Positions 17,968 to 26,613 of a stretch of 64,000 bases of DNA are shown one piece after another. Each line of letters begins with the position of its first letter. The stretch's first letter is position 1. A program made the position numbers and the translations under genes. This stretch comes from Bacillota bacterium (GTDB lineage: Bacteria; Bacillota; Clostridia; Christensenellales; Christensenellaceae). The notes beneath the pieces are model-generated. The model was not told the origin of the DNA. It worked only from the letters and a program-made list of their open reading frames with translations, and did no database searches. The stretch spans positions 246,397-310,396 of the forward strand of contig JAEYKI010000006.1 of the NCBI GenBank assembly GCA_023408315.1. The letters run 5' to 3'.

Positions 17968-18411
17968 TCAGCACGCTTTGCTTGCCGCGTATTCAGAAGG
18001 GCTAAAAGGAGGCGCATTCCCGCCAATGGGAATAGCAATAATGGGCAGGGGTTTATGAGTTTTTCTGTTGAACTGGTGATAAGCAAAAACGGAAATCCAG
18101 GTAAAACATAAAATATACGGAATCAAAATAACGGTATTGATTGCGTGCCTCAGGCCCCCAAAAAATTTAAAAACCGTATTTCCTGCCTGCGCGCACTGCT
18201 TTGCAAAGGTTTCCATTGAATTCACCAGAATCATGTCCGGTTGAACCGTTTGCTGCGAGTTCATAGCGCTGTTTGGAGCTTGCGTGCCCGGCAAGGCGCT
18301 GCCGCTCCCATTACCCGGAAATGAAACCAGGGCCAGGATCATCATGGAAACAATCACAAACAAAACAACGGTAACCAATTTTCTTCTGGTATTCAGTCCG
18401 CCGGTTTCCAA
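17968..18411 (-). CDS. Small membrane protein of unknown function
   Basis: The reading frame gives 147 residues from a TTG start eight bases after AGGGG. It has a hydrophobic helix near residues 12-32 (VTVVLFVIVSMMILALVSF), a Gly/Ser/Gln-rich extracytoplasmic segment and a second helix near 95-115 (TVILIPYILCFTWISVFAY). The longer frame that begins at 18477 is not credible, because its first codon is the TTG of the -35 box of a promoter. I do not recognise the family. The gene lies 170 bases upstream of secD on the same strand, without a sure operon link. Confidence 0.6.
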   Translation of the reverse strand: METGGLNTRRKLVTVVLFVIVSMMILALVSFPGNGSGSALPGTQAPNSAMNSQQTVQPDMILVNSMETFAKQCAQAGNTVFKFFGGLRHAINTVILIPYILCFTWISVFAYHQFNRKTHKPLPIIAIPIGGNAPPFSPSEYAASKAC

Positions 18412-18448
18412 TAGCCTGTCCCCTTCCCTGATAGTATCTGTAATTTGT

Positions 18449-18477
18449 AGGATACAGTACCAAATCGTTTTTGTCAA
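18449..18477 (-). promoter_or_regulatory. Sigma-A promoter of the small membrane protein gene
   Basis: On the minus strand TTGACA (18477-18472), a 17-base spacer and TATCCT (18454-18449), about 38 bases before the TTG start. The match is close to consensus. Confidence 0.75.
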
Positions 18478-18582
18478 TCAGAGCCCGCCGGTTGCTTTTA
18501 CCGCCAATTTTTTAAACAATAAACCGGAAGCATGTATGATTCAATTCTTGGCGTCATAGATAAACGGTAAGGAGTGTTGCTT

Positions 18583-19101
18583 ATGCAAAGAACATATACC
18601 ATATGTTATTGCAGCCTGATGGTTACGCTTGCGGTTGTATTTCAGTCCGCGCCTGTATTGCTGCCTGTTGCGGGGCTTGCAATCAGCCCGCTTGCAACCC
18701 TGCCCATCGCATTGGCGGCCATTCAATCCAAACCGTATGGCGTTGTATCCTGGCTGGCAGCGGCCTTCATTTTGTTCATCATATTCCCCCAGGAGTCCGC
18801 CATTTTTGCGTGTTCAACCGGCCTTTTAGGCCTGTTTCTTGGCATGCGGTATTCCAAAAAAATTTATATATCCGTCATACCCGCGTCGTTTGCCCTTTTT
18901 GTGGGAATCCTTGCGCTTGTATACGTGTTTCAAATCAACCTGTTTGGAGACCTTACCCCTCAATCCTTGTCACTGGCTACTGCGCTTGCATTTCTTGCCT
19001 TTTCCATGCTGTATGCATGCATATGCGCGTGGGCGCTCAGGCTTGCAGTAGCTTTCCTTATTAAAATCAAGGTGTTAAAACCAAACCGCCGCGCGGGATG
19101 A
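18583..19101 (+). CDS. Integral membrane protein of unknown function (transporter S-component-like)
   Basis: The 172-residue protein is almost entirely hydrophobic, with about five or six helices. The stretch PLATLPIALAAIQSKPYGVV and the glycine-rich GLLGLFLGMR recall YybS/DUF2232 or ECF S-component proteins, but the match is only by general character. TAAGGAG stands eight bases before the chosen ATG. It ends two bases before the stop of the convergent glycosyltransferase gene. Membrane location is clear, role unknown. Confidence 0.6.
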   Translation: MQRTYTICYCSLMVTLAVVFQSAPVLLPVAGLAISPLATLPIALAAIQSKPYGVVSWLAAAFILFIIFPQESAIFACSTGLLGLFLGMRYSKKIYISVIPASFALFVGILALVYVFQINLFGDLTPQSLSLATALAFLAFSMLYACICAWALRLAVAFLIKIKVLKPNRRAG

Positions 19102-19102
19102 A

Positions 19103-20488
19103 TCACAAAGGCTTCTGAAACTTTACAGAATATAAATATGTTGTATACGTATATTCGCTTTTTTCCCGCCCCGCTTCGCACAACTGTTTGATAAACGCCT
19201 TTTCTTCCTCTGTTGGCACGGAGAACCAATGGAAAATGTACGGATTGATATAGCCGCACTTCAAAAACAACTGCATAATATCATCGCCTGTAAAAAAAGT
19301 CCTGTTGGCTGTATTCACCGTATTTTGGGATGCATACAACCAGTTTCCGCCCAAAATGGAGCGCATCACGCCGTAATGCGCCAGATTTTGAACAGTGCCT
19401 ATGATATACCCTCCGGGTTTTAAATAATCCTTTGCTTGTGCCAGAAACGCTTCCGGGTTCTCCACTGTTTCAAGCCTGTTGCCAATCAAAATAAAATCAA
19501 AGGATTCCCTTTCAAAACAGTCCGGAAATTCCCCATTTTTCTGAACAGCAACAGATGCAACCCTCCCCGCTATTTTGGCCATGTTTTCATTCTGCTCCGC
19601 GCCAAATAAAACCGCGCCCGGGTAATCGTGTTTCATTTTGAGCAGGGTAACGCCAATTCCACAGCCCAGCTCCAGCACATGCATTTTTTTATATTTGTCC
19701 GGTTCGTTTATGATGCGTAGCGAGGCGTATTTTATGTCGTCAAACGCAAATGTATCAAACCCCCATTTGCTTTTAAAATATTCCCTGTTGGCGTACAGTA
19801 CCGGATAAAACCTGGATAAATCCTTTCTAAAACCGGAACCCAGGTAATGGTGTATAAAACAGTCGTGGCAGAGCATCAGCCGGTATCCCGCCGCTGCAAT
19901 GCGCAGGCCCAGGTCGTTGTCTTCCACATAGCCGGGGGAATACCTCTCGTCCAGCAGACCGATTTGATTCAGAACTTCTCTTTTGATCAGGATGCAAAAC
20001 CCGATCAGGAATATTTTTTCTTCCCACCTGCCGCTGTCCGAAACATTGTTTTTTTCCGCAAACGCTTTCATCTGATCCAGATCATTGTAATAAAATCCGA
20101 TTCCCTGCAGGTTTTCGTTGTGGTTGCATACCGCTCCCGCCGCGCCGATGGCATCGCTGCTATACAGGCAGGCTTGCAGGTTGGCAAGCCACCCGGGCGT
20201 TACAATGGTGTCGTTATTCAAAAGCAGGATGTCGCAGTCCTCCCCCGCCATTGCTATGCCCATGTTGCAGCCTTTGGGGAACCCCTCGTTCTTTTCGTTC
20301 ATCTTAAGGCGGATATCCGTCTGTTCAAGCAGCCATTCCCTTGTGCCGTCCGTTGACTGGTTATCCACAACAAGAATCTCATAGGTTCCTTTTTCGGTAT
20401 TCTCCCGGATGCTCTCCAGGCACTGTTTGCTGTATTCAATGTTATTATAAGTCAGTATCACAATCGCAACTTTTCTTGCATTCTGCAT
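19103..20488 (-). CDS. Glycosyltransferase family 2 fused to a SAM-dependent methyltransferase
   Basis: The 461-residue protein has two enzymes in one chain. Residues about 5-235 are a GT-A glycosyltransferase: VAIVILTYNNIEYSKQCLES, VVDNQSTDGT, LLLNNDT and EDNDLGLRIA, as in rhamnosyltransferase-like GT2 proteins. Residues about 260-430 are a Rossmann methyltransferase, with HVLELGCGIGVTLLKMK as motif I and FDFILIGNRLETVENPE further on. It probably adds a sugar and methylates it. GGAGG stands six bases before the chosen ATG. It faces a collagen-like gene across 197 bases and fits a glycan pathway for those proteins. Confidence 0.85.
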   Translation of the reverse strand: MQNARKVAIVILTYNNIEYSKQCLESIRENTEKGTYEILVVDNQSTDGTREWLLEQTDIRLKMNEKNEGFPKGCNMGIAMAGEDCDILLLNNDTIVTPGWLANLQACLYSSDAIGAAGAVCNHNENLQGIGFYYNDLDQMKAFAEKNNVSDSGRWEEKIFLIGFCILIKREVLNQIGLLDERYSPGYVEDNDLGLRIAAAGYRLMLCHDCFIHHYLGSGFRKDLSRFYPVLYANREYFKSKWGFDTFAFDDIKYASLRIINEPDKYKKMHVLELGCGIGVTLLKMKHDYPGAVLFGAEQNENMAKIAGRVASVAVQKNGEFPDCFERESFDFILIGNRLETVENPEAFLAQAKDYLKPGGYIIGTVQNLAHYGVMRSILGGNWLYASQNTVNTANRTFFTGDDIMQLFLKCGYINPYIFHWFSVPTEEEKAFIKQLCEAGREKSEYTYTTYLYSVKFQKPL

Positions 20489-20685
20489 AGTGCGCCTCCA
20501 AAACATATTCATCCATTACAGTATATTCATATGCGGCTCCGGAGGATTTTTAAATGGCTGCAAAATTCGCCAAATGTCGGAAATGTTCCTATTAAAACGG
20601 GTTTTGTCACAAATAGTTGCGTTCTGAATATGAATATCTATAGATGCAATTCTTTTCATTGTAATTAAAAGGTTGGTGAACAATT

Positions 20686-22167
20686 ATGAGCAATATAGCG
20701 CTTAATATTGAAAGATCCGCATCGGGAACATTGGCGATTGGCGGAACAGTGCTGTTTGATTCAATCCTTTTTTCAGCGGGGAACATCGGGTATAGCCCGG
20801 GGACTGGAACGGTTACCCTGTTTGAAGCCGGCAGATACGTGGTGACCTGGTGGGTGGCTACGCAAACAACCATTTCTACAAGCGGCGCAGTCGTGCTTTC
20901 GCTTTCTTCCTCTCAGGGAGATTTAATCAAAGGCAACTCTCCCTTATCCGCGGGCGAAGTATACGGGCAGGGAATTATTGAAGTGGGCGCACCGCCCGTC
21001 ACATTCAGGCTCATCAGTTCGGGAACGACCGGGGTAAGCTATGCAACAGCAGTGCCTATAAAAGCGTCTCTAATGGTTATAGAAGATAACAGCAGCGCGT
21101 CAGGCCCAACGGGCCCGACAGGCTATACAGGTCCAATAGGTCCCACCGGTTTTACCGGCCCCGCAGGCACCGGCTCTACCGGCTCTACCGGGCCAACGGG
21201 TTATACAGGGCCGACAGGGCCCGCAGGCGCAACTGGTGAAGATGGAGCAACTGGGCCAACTGGGCCAACTGGTTTCACAGGGCCCACTGGCTTTACCGGG
21301 CCTGCGGGTGATACCGGCGACATCGGTCCCACTGGACCTACCGGCGCGGCTGGTGAAGATGGAGCAACTGGGTCAACTGGGCCTACAGGCGCAACTGGCG
21401 AAGATGGAGCAACTGGGCCAACTGGTTTCACAGGGCCTACGGGTGATACCGGCGACACAGGCCCCACTGGTCCTACCGGCGCAACTGGCGCAGACGGAGC
21501 AACTGGGCCCACTGGTTTTACAGGACCTACAGGTTTCACGGGGCCTACGGGCGCAACTGGTGAAGACGGACCAACTGGGCCAACTGGCTTTACCGGGCCT
21601 ACGGGTGATACCGGCGACATCGGTCCCACTGGATCTACCGGCGCAACTGGCGAAGATGGAGCAACTGGGCCAACTGGTTTTACAGGGCCTACGGGTGATA
21701 CCGGCCCCATTGGTGCAACCGGCCCAACGGGGTATACGGGACCTACAGGCCCATCAGAAGTCATCCAGGCATTCGCCAACGCGCCTGCTGTTGAGCAAAC
21801 AATTAACGATCAGGGTTACGTGGTATACCGAAATGTCACGACTGCGGTAGGCATAGTATTTGATGGCACGTCCACATTTACGCTACAGCGAGACGGCTTG
21901 TATATTTTGAGTGCAGTCATCAATCTTGAACCGGACACTAGCGCCAACTCTCAATTTGGATTCGAGATAAATGGTGCCGCACCATCTGCAGTAAATTCAA
22001 ACTCTGCAACTGTAGGCAATAGTACCTTATTCTATGCCGCTTTTTTAAATGCTAACACGACAATCCGTGTAATGAATGTTTCTGGATTCTCAGTAACCAC
22101 ACAGCAGGTGTTCATCGGGTCTGCCGCACATCTTATCATTGCCCGTATTGCAGATATTGCGGGGTAA
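20686..22167 (+). CDS. Collagen-like surface protein 1 (BclA-like)
   Basis: The 493-residue protein has three parts. Residues 1-135 form a beta-rich domain (MSNIALNIERSASG; RYVVTWWVATQ; VYGQGIIE). Residues 140-357 are an almost unbroken Gly-X-Y tract rich in GPTG, FTG and GATGEDG units. Residues 358-493 are a different beta domain with hydrophobic strands (GLYILSAVINLE), like a BclA trimerisation head. There is no signal peptide, so a spore or other coat location is more likely than Sec export. The threonines of the tract would be targets for O-glycosylation, and glycosyltransferase genes flank it on both sides. A terminator follows. Confidence 0.85.
   Translation: MSNIALNIERSASGTLAIGGTVLFDSILFSAGNIGYSPGTGTVTLFEAGRYVVTWWVATQTTISTSGAVVLSLSSSQGDLIKGNSPLSAGEVYGQGIIEVGAPPVTFRLISSGTTGVSYATAVPIKASLMVIEDNSSASGPTGPTGYTGPIGPTGFTGPAGTGSTGSTGPTGYTGPTGPAGATGEDGATGPTGPTGFTGPTGFTGPAGDTGDIGPTGPTGAAGEDGATGSTGPTGATGEDGATGPTGFTGPTGDTGDTGPTGPTGATGADGATGPTGFTGPTGFTGPTGATGEDGPTGPTGFTGPTGDTGDIGPTGSTGATGEDGATGPTGFTGPTGDTGPIGATGPTGYTGPTGPSEVIQAFANAPAVEQTINDQGYVVYRNVTTAVGIVFDGTSTFTLQRDGLYILSAVINLEPDTSANSQFGFEINGAAPSAVNSNSATVGNSTLFYAAFLNANTTIRVMNVSGFSVTTQQVFIGSAAHLIIARIADIAG
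21103..21756 (+). repeat. Collagen-type Gly-X-Y repeat region of protein 1
   Basis: Nine-base GGN-NNN-ACN units in frame encode about 72 Gly-X-Y triplets. Longer units built on GATGEDGATGPTGFTGPTGD recur several times. Confidence 0.9.
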
Positions 22168-22260
22168 TAGACCTAAGACAGCCCTACGATCCCACAACGA
22201 CGCTTTCTCAATATAACAGCGGCGCTTCCATCAGCGACCAGAGATAATCCGCAAATTCCA

Positions 22261-22291
22261 AAGGCCTCCCATTAAACGGGCGGCCTTTTTA
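22261..22291 (+). terminator. Terminator after collagen-like gene 1
   Basis: AAGGCC-CCC and GGG-GGCCTT pair around a seven-base loop, followed by TTTTATTT, about 95 bases past the stop codon. Confidence 0.8.
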
Positions 22292-22381
22292 TTTCAATCA
22301 AGGTGTCAAGCAAAACCGTCGGAACATATATTTATTATGAATTAAAAACGCCGCAAATCCGACATTTAAAGGAGCAGGTGA

Positions 22382-23497
22382 ATGAACCGGTATAAAGTCT
22401 GCGTATACGCCATATGCAAGAACGAAGAGAAATTTGTAGACCGTTGGATGGACGCCGTAGGCGAAGCGGACCTGGTTGTTGTTGCGGATACGGGTTCAAC
22501 CGATGATACGGTTGAGAAACTCAAACAGAGGGGCGCGCTTGTATATCAGGAAAAAATTGAGCCCTGGCGTTTTGACGCGGCGCGCAACCGTGCAATGGAC
22601 CATATCCCGGATGACGTTGACATCTGCGTTTCCAACGACCTGGACGAAATATTCCAGCCCGGCTGGAGAGTGTTGCTGGAAGCCGCCTGGCGGCCCTCCG
22701 CCACAAGGGCGCGATACCTGTTTACATGGAGCTACAATGCGGACGGCTCGCCAAACAAACAGTTCGCAATGGAAAAAATCCACCGCAGGCGCCATTTCCG
22801 TTGGGTGCACCCGGTGCACGAGGTTCTGGAAGATACGGGAGAAGGCCCGGAGGACGTCGTATGGGTCAACGGCATGGTTTTAAACCACTACCCCGATGTC
22901 TCCAAGCCCAGGTCCCAGTATCTGCCCCTGCTTGAACTTTCAGCACAGGAAAATCCCAATGACGACCGCATATCATTCTGGCTGGGGCGGGAATATATGT
23001 ACAACGGAATGAACGACCGTTCCATAACAGAGCTTAAACGGCACTTAAGCCTTCCCTCCGCCACCTGGGACGAAGAGCGTTCGGCCTCCATGCGCTATAT
23101 TGCAAAATGCTGCCAGTCAAAAGGCGACCTGCCGCAGTCAAAGCAATGGCTTTTACGCGCGGTTGCCGAATGCCCCGGCGTGCGCGAGCCGTATCTTGCG
23201 CTTGCGCGTCTGGGTTACCTCCAGGAGGATTGGCCGCTTGTATACCTGATGGTGGACCGGTTACTCAAAATCACCCAAAAATCGGGCAGCTACCTGATGG
23301 AGCCGGAATGCTGGAGCGCGGCCCCGTACGATCTGGGCGCCATTTGCACATACAGGCTTGGCCTTTTCACAGAATCGCTGGACTTTGCGCAAAAAGCCTG
23401 CGCGCTGGAGCCTGCCGATGAACGCTTAAAAAAGAATCTTGAATTGATACAAATAAAACTGAACGAAATATCCGCCAAAAAAGGAAGCGCTTTATGA
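22382..23497 (+). CDS. GT2 glycosyltransferase with C-terminal TPR-like repeats, copy 1
   Basis: The 371-residue protein begins with a GT-A fold: KVCVYAICKNEEKFVDRWMD, VVADTGSTDDT and the metal site DLDEIF near residue 86. The second half holds helical repeats resembling TPRs (RSITELKRHLSLP, SASMRYIAKCCQSKGDLPQS). This layout is common in clostridial proteins thought to glycosylate serine or threonine of surface proteins. It is closely similar over its length to the next gene, whose start overlaps its stop by four bases. Position after a collagen-like gene suggests the collagen tract as acceptor. AGGAG stands before the ATG. Confidence 0.85.
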   Translation: MNRYKVCVYAICKNEEKFVDRWMDAVGEADLVVVADTGSTDDTVEKLKQRGALVYQEKIEPWRFDAARNRAMDHIPDDVDICVSNDLDEIFQPGWRVLLEAAWRPSATRARYLFTWSYNADGSPNKQFAMEKIHRRRHFRWVHPVHEVLEDTGEGPEDVVWVNGMVLNHYPDVSKPRSQYLPLLELSAQENPNDDRISFWLGREYMYNGMNDRSITELKRHLSLPSATWDEERSASMRYIAKCCQSKGDLPQSKQWLLRAVAECPGVREPYLALARLGYLQEDWPLVYLMVDRLLKITQKSGSYLMEPECWSAAPYDLGAICTYRLGLFTESLDFAQKACALEPADERLKKNLELIQIKLNEISAKKGSAL

Positions 23498-24597
23498 ACC
23501 TATATAAAGTTTGTGTGTATGCCATCTGTAAAAACGAAGAAAAATTTGTGGACCGCTGGATGGATTCCATGGGCGAAGCGGACCTGGTGGTGGTCACAGA
23601 CACCGGGTCGCAGGACGGCACCGTGGAAAAGCTTGAAAGCAGAGGCGCTGTTGTGCATCAGGAACAAATTCAACCCTGGCGTTTCGATGCCGCGCGCAAC
23701 CTTTCTCTTGAACATGTGCCGCAGGATGCGGACATATGCGTCTGCACAGACCTGGACGAAGTGTTTGAACCGGGTTGGCGGCAACGCCTGGAGCAGGGCT
23801 GGGCAGCGGAAACAACCCAGGCCAAATACCTGTATAACTGGAGCCTGAAACCGGACGGTTCCCCGGATGTGCAGTTTGTTATTTCAAAAATACACGCAAG
23901 AAACGGCTTTAAATGGAATCATCCGGTGCACGAATGGGTCAGCCATACCGGAGACGGGCCGCAATCCACTGTTTTTATTGAAAGTATGGTGCTGAACCAT
24001 TATCCGGACAGCGGCAAATCAAGGGGAAACTATCTGTCTCTTCTGGAGCTTGGCGTAAAGGAATATCCGGAAAGCGACCGCCTGGCGTACTACCTTGGCC
24101 GGGAATACATGTACCGGGGCGAATGGAATAAATGCATCGCAACCTTAAAAAAACATCTCTCCCTCCCCACCGCCGTCTGGATGGAAGAGCGCTCCGCGTC
24201 CATGCGTTGGATCGCGTACAGTTACGGCAAGCTGGGCAATACGCAGGAGGCGTATGCCTGGTATTTCAGAGCCATTGCGGAATGGCCCCACATGCGGGAC
24301 CCCTATGTGGAATGCGCAAAACTGGCATATCTGCAAAACGACTGGCCAATGGTTTTCTGCATGGTGGAACATGCGCTCCATATCACAGAAAAATCAAGGA
24401 CTTATGTCAACATGGGATATTCCTGGGACTACACGCCGGACGACCTGGCCGCCATTGCCTGTTTCTGGCTTGGAATGTACGCCCGCTCGCTTGAGCATGC
24501 AAAAGCCGCGCTGCTCTTCTCACCCGGCGACCAGCGGCTCCTTGGAAACCTGCGGATCATAGAAGAAAAGCTGGCGGAAACGGCAACCCAAATATAA
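23494..24597 (+). CDS. GT2 glycosyltransferase with C-terminal TPR-like repeats, copy 2
   Basis: A 367-residue tandem paralogue of the previous gene, starting MNLYKVCVYAICKNEEKFVD and keeping VVTDTGSQDGT, DLDEVFEPGW, MVLNHYP and the repeat KKHLSLPTAVWMEERSASMR. The near identity of many blocks shows a gene duplication; divergence in other parts may mean a different donor or acceptor sugar. Its start overlaps the upstream stop (ATGA), so both should be made in fixed ratio. The stop lies one base from the stop of the convergent WbsX-type gene, leaving no room for a separate terminator. Confidence 0.85.
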   Translation: MNLYKVCVYAICKNEEKFVDRWMDSMGEADLVVVTDTGSQDGTVEKLESRGAVVHQEQIQPWRFDAARNLSLEHVPQDADICVCTDLDEVFEPGWRQRLEQGWAAETTQAKYLYNWSLKPDGSPDVQFVISKIHARNGFKWNHPVHEWVSHTGDGPQSTVFIESMVLNHYPDSGKSRGNYLSLLELGVKEYPESDRLAYYLGREYMYRGEWNKCIATLKKHLSLPTAVWMEERSASMRWIAYSYGKLGNTQEAYAWYFRAIAEWPHMRDPYVECAKLAYLQNDWPMVFCMVEHALHITEKSRTYVNMGYSWDYTPDDLAAIACFWLGMYARSLEHAKAALLFSPGDQRLLGNLRIIEEKLAETATQI

Positions 24598-24598
24598 A

Positions 24599-25702
24599 TC
24601 AGCCGCCGCCAGGTGCCGGTTTGTTAACGTATCCTAACGCATCGCTCACCTCGCGGATGGCCTGTAGGTACCCAAGCCCGTATTCTTTATCCGGCTCCAG
24701 GTAAGCCCCCTCCGCCCATTCGTTCCATGCATTGATAAAAATAAACCGGTTTCCTTCCTCATTGCATTTTTGTGTCAGCCGGCCCAAATACTCCTTAAAT
24801 TTTTCCGGCGAAGCTCCTGTACACACGCTGGCACGCAACCCAACTCTTGAGGAATTATCCCAGTCCACAAATGCGCCGCAAAATTTTTCCCGGCTGCCGT
24901 AACTGTTTTTGCGCTCCAGAATGTTGTTCCAAACCGTTTCATACTCAAATTGATGCAGCGTATTCAGTATAAACCGGTGGGCGCGCCGGGACGTATAACC
25001 CCCAAACAATGTTAGCGTGGGTTCAAATTCAATGCAGGCGTCGGATGTTTCTAACCGCGGGGCGTTCTGATTGCGCTTAGAGTTCAGCGTCTCCGCAATA
25101 TACAGGCCTGCAAGCCCGCTTTCACGCGCAAGCCGGCGCCAGCAGTTCGTCATCTCTTCGCACCGTTCAATTGCGGCAGAGGCGTACAATATAAACAGGG
25201 GCTTGCCGTCAACCTTTATATACCGTTCGTCTAAAAAGAAAGGCAAAAGATACGCAAAGTGTCTTTTCCAGTCCTCCTCATCCCCGTAGCTCTGGGGCAT
25301 CAGCACCGCATACTCCCATCCGTCCCAGTTTCTTGTCCATGGCTCGTTCGCCCACGAAAAACAAAAGCGCGTGTCAATTTCCCTGTGCCCCAGCAACAGT
25401 TCGGCGGGTTTTTCCAAAAGCAACTTTCCATTAAACCAATAATGATAATAACACAGCCCGTACACATTGTATTGCTTCATAAGCGCAGACTGCCACTTAT
25501 GCGCGCTTATATCCCTCAGGTCGTAATAATAATCGTTCAGCGGTTCCCGCGGCTGCCTGTGGCCGCAAAACAAAGGAACCGCTTTTTTTGTGTTTGTCCA
25601 TTCCGTAAATCCATCCCCCCACCATTCGTTGTTTTCCTTAATGGGATGGAATTGGGGCAGATAAAACGCGATATAACGGGCTGACGATTCATTTTTCTTC
25701 AA
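24599..25702 (-). CDS. WbsX-family glycosyltransferase (GH99-like domain)
   Basis: The 367-residue protein shows the features of WbsX proteins: YIAFYLPQFHPIKENNEWWG at the N-terminus, then WGDGFTEWTNTKKA, GLCYYHYWFNGKLLLEKPAE and INAWNEWAEGAYLEPD near the C-terminus. These are linked to O-antigen and other surface glycan synthesis and are related in fold to family 99 glycoside hydrolases. The start is a TTG six bases after AGAGG, and that site lies inside the end of the upstream methyltransferase gene, so the two are coupled. Probably part of glycan assembly for the collagen-like proteins. Confidence 0.85.
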   Translation of the reverse strand: MKKNESSARYIAFYLPQFHPIKENNEWWGDGFTEWTNTKKAVPLFCGHRQPREPLNDYYYDLRDISAHKWQSALMKQYNVYGLCYYHYWFNGKLLLEKPAELLLGHREIDTRFCFSWANEPWTRNWDGWEYAVLMPQSYGDEEDWKRHFAYLLPFFLDERYIKVDGKPLFILYASAAIERCEEMTNCWRRLARESGLAGLYIAETLNSKRNQNAPRLETSDACIEFEPTLTLFGGYTSRRAHRFILNTLHQFEYETVWNNILERKNSYGSREKFCGAFVDWDNSSRVGLRASVCTGASPEKFKEYLGRLTQKCNEEGNRFIFINAWNEWAEGAYLEPDKEYGLGYLQAIREVSDALGYVNKPAPGGG

Positions 25703-25704
25703 AA

Positions 25705-26415
25705 TTAACCTCTCCGGGGCGGATATTCTATTATTTTATTGGCAGGTTCTATATTTTGTTCCTGCATATACTCCGTCTTTTTTAACTCAAATATAAACTG
25801 GAAAACGTGCCCATATTTGCGAAATAAAATGCTGTCCGGGTATTTTTCAGCTCCCGGCGGCAGATATTCCAAATAAATAGCGTCTTCCTCCACCGGCGTA
25901 TACCCTGCGTCCAGACATAATTGTTTCAGTGAGGAGTACGTATAAAATTTAAGATGCGTCTTATCCAATATACCCACCTCCGTATATTCAAACTTGTTGT
26001 CCAGCAAATCAAAAACCACGGAATTATGCGCCACGTTAGGCATAGACAGCAAAACAGAGCCTTCCTCCTTCAGCAACCCGCCCGTCTTTTGCAGTACGCT
26101 TTCAGGTTTCCTGAGGTGCTCCAGAACATCCGCACACAGAATATAATCAAACTTAATAGAAGCAAAAAAATCTGCCCAGGCCAGGGAATCCAGGTCTCCC
26201 AGCCAGAAGCCTTCAGCGTACAGCCGGGCGATCTGTATGGATGCTTCGTCAATCTCGCAAATATATACTTTGCAGTTCAAATTGTTTTTTAAATAATTGG
26301 TCATGATCCCAGTAGACGGGCCCAGTTCCAGAACAACACTCCCCGGCTTTACCTTCCCCAGTATCAGGGTATGCGATCTTCTCTCCCGCATGTCCAGATA
26401 AAAATCGTATTTCAT
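25705..26415 (-). CDS. SAM-dependent methyltransferase (class I)
   Basis: A 236-residue Rossmann methyltransferase. Motif I is VVLELGPSTGIMTNYL near residue 29, the acidic strand end is VYICEIDEAS, and the motif IV region reads FDYILCADVLEHLRKPESVL, as in UbiG/Methyltransf_11 proteins. It is immediately followed by the WbsX-type gene. In this setting it probably methylates a sugar of the surface glycan, but the substrate is inferred only from context. AAGG seven bases before the ATG supports the start; a GTG two codons earlier is the alternative. Confidence 0.82.
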   Translation of the reverse strand: MKYDFYLDMRERRSHTLILGKVKPGSVVLELGPSTGIMTNYLKNNLNCKVYICEIDEASIQIARLYAEGFWLGDLDSLAWADFFASIKFDYILCADVLEHLRKPESVLQKTGGLLKEEGSVLLSMPNVAHNSVVFDLLDNKFEYTEVGILDKTHLKFYTYSSLKQLCLDAGYTPVEEDAIYLEYLPPGAEKYPDSILFRKYGHVFQFIFELKKTEYMQEQNIEPANKIIEYPPRRG

Positions 26416-26613
26416 CTTCACACCTTCAAATCAGATTTGATTCTATACATATCAAAGGCCCGCGGGACTTTGTTGCTATATATTATTTTATTCGCGCTGT
26501 TTTGGATAACAAATAATTTAAGAACAATGCGGCTAACGGTCGAATTATGTATCACAGAATGCCTGATACACATATGATATAGAAACAATTTACATAGAGG
26601 AGGCTTCATTAAC

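Noticed and set aside
21201..21779. Long minus-strand frame of Gly-Pro-Val repeats opposite collagen gene 1
   Set aside because: It is the antisense reading of the Gly-X-Thr repeat and follows from its codon pattern. It has no ribosome site, and similar antisense frames appear opposite all four tracts.
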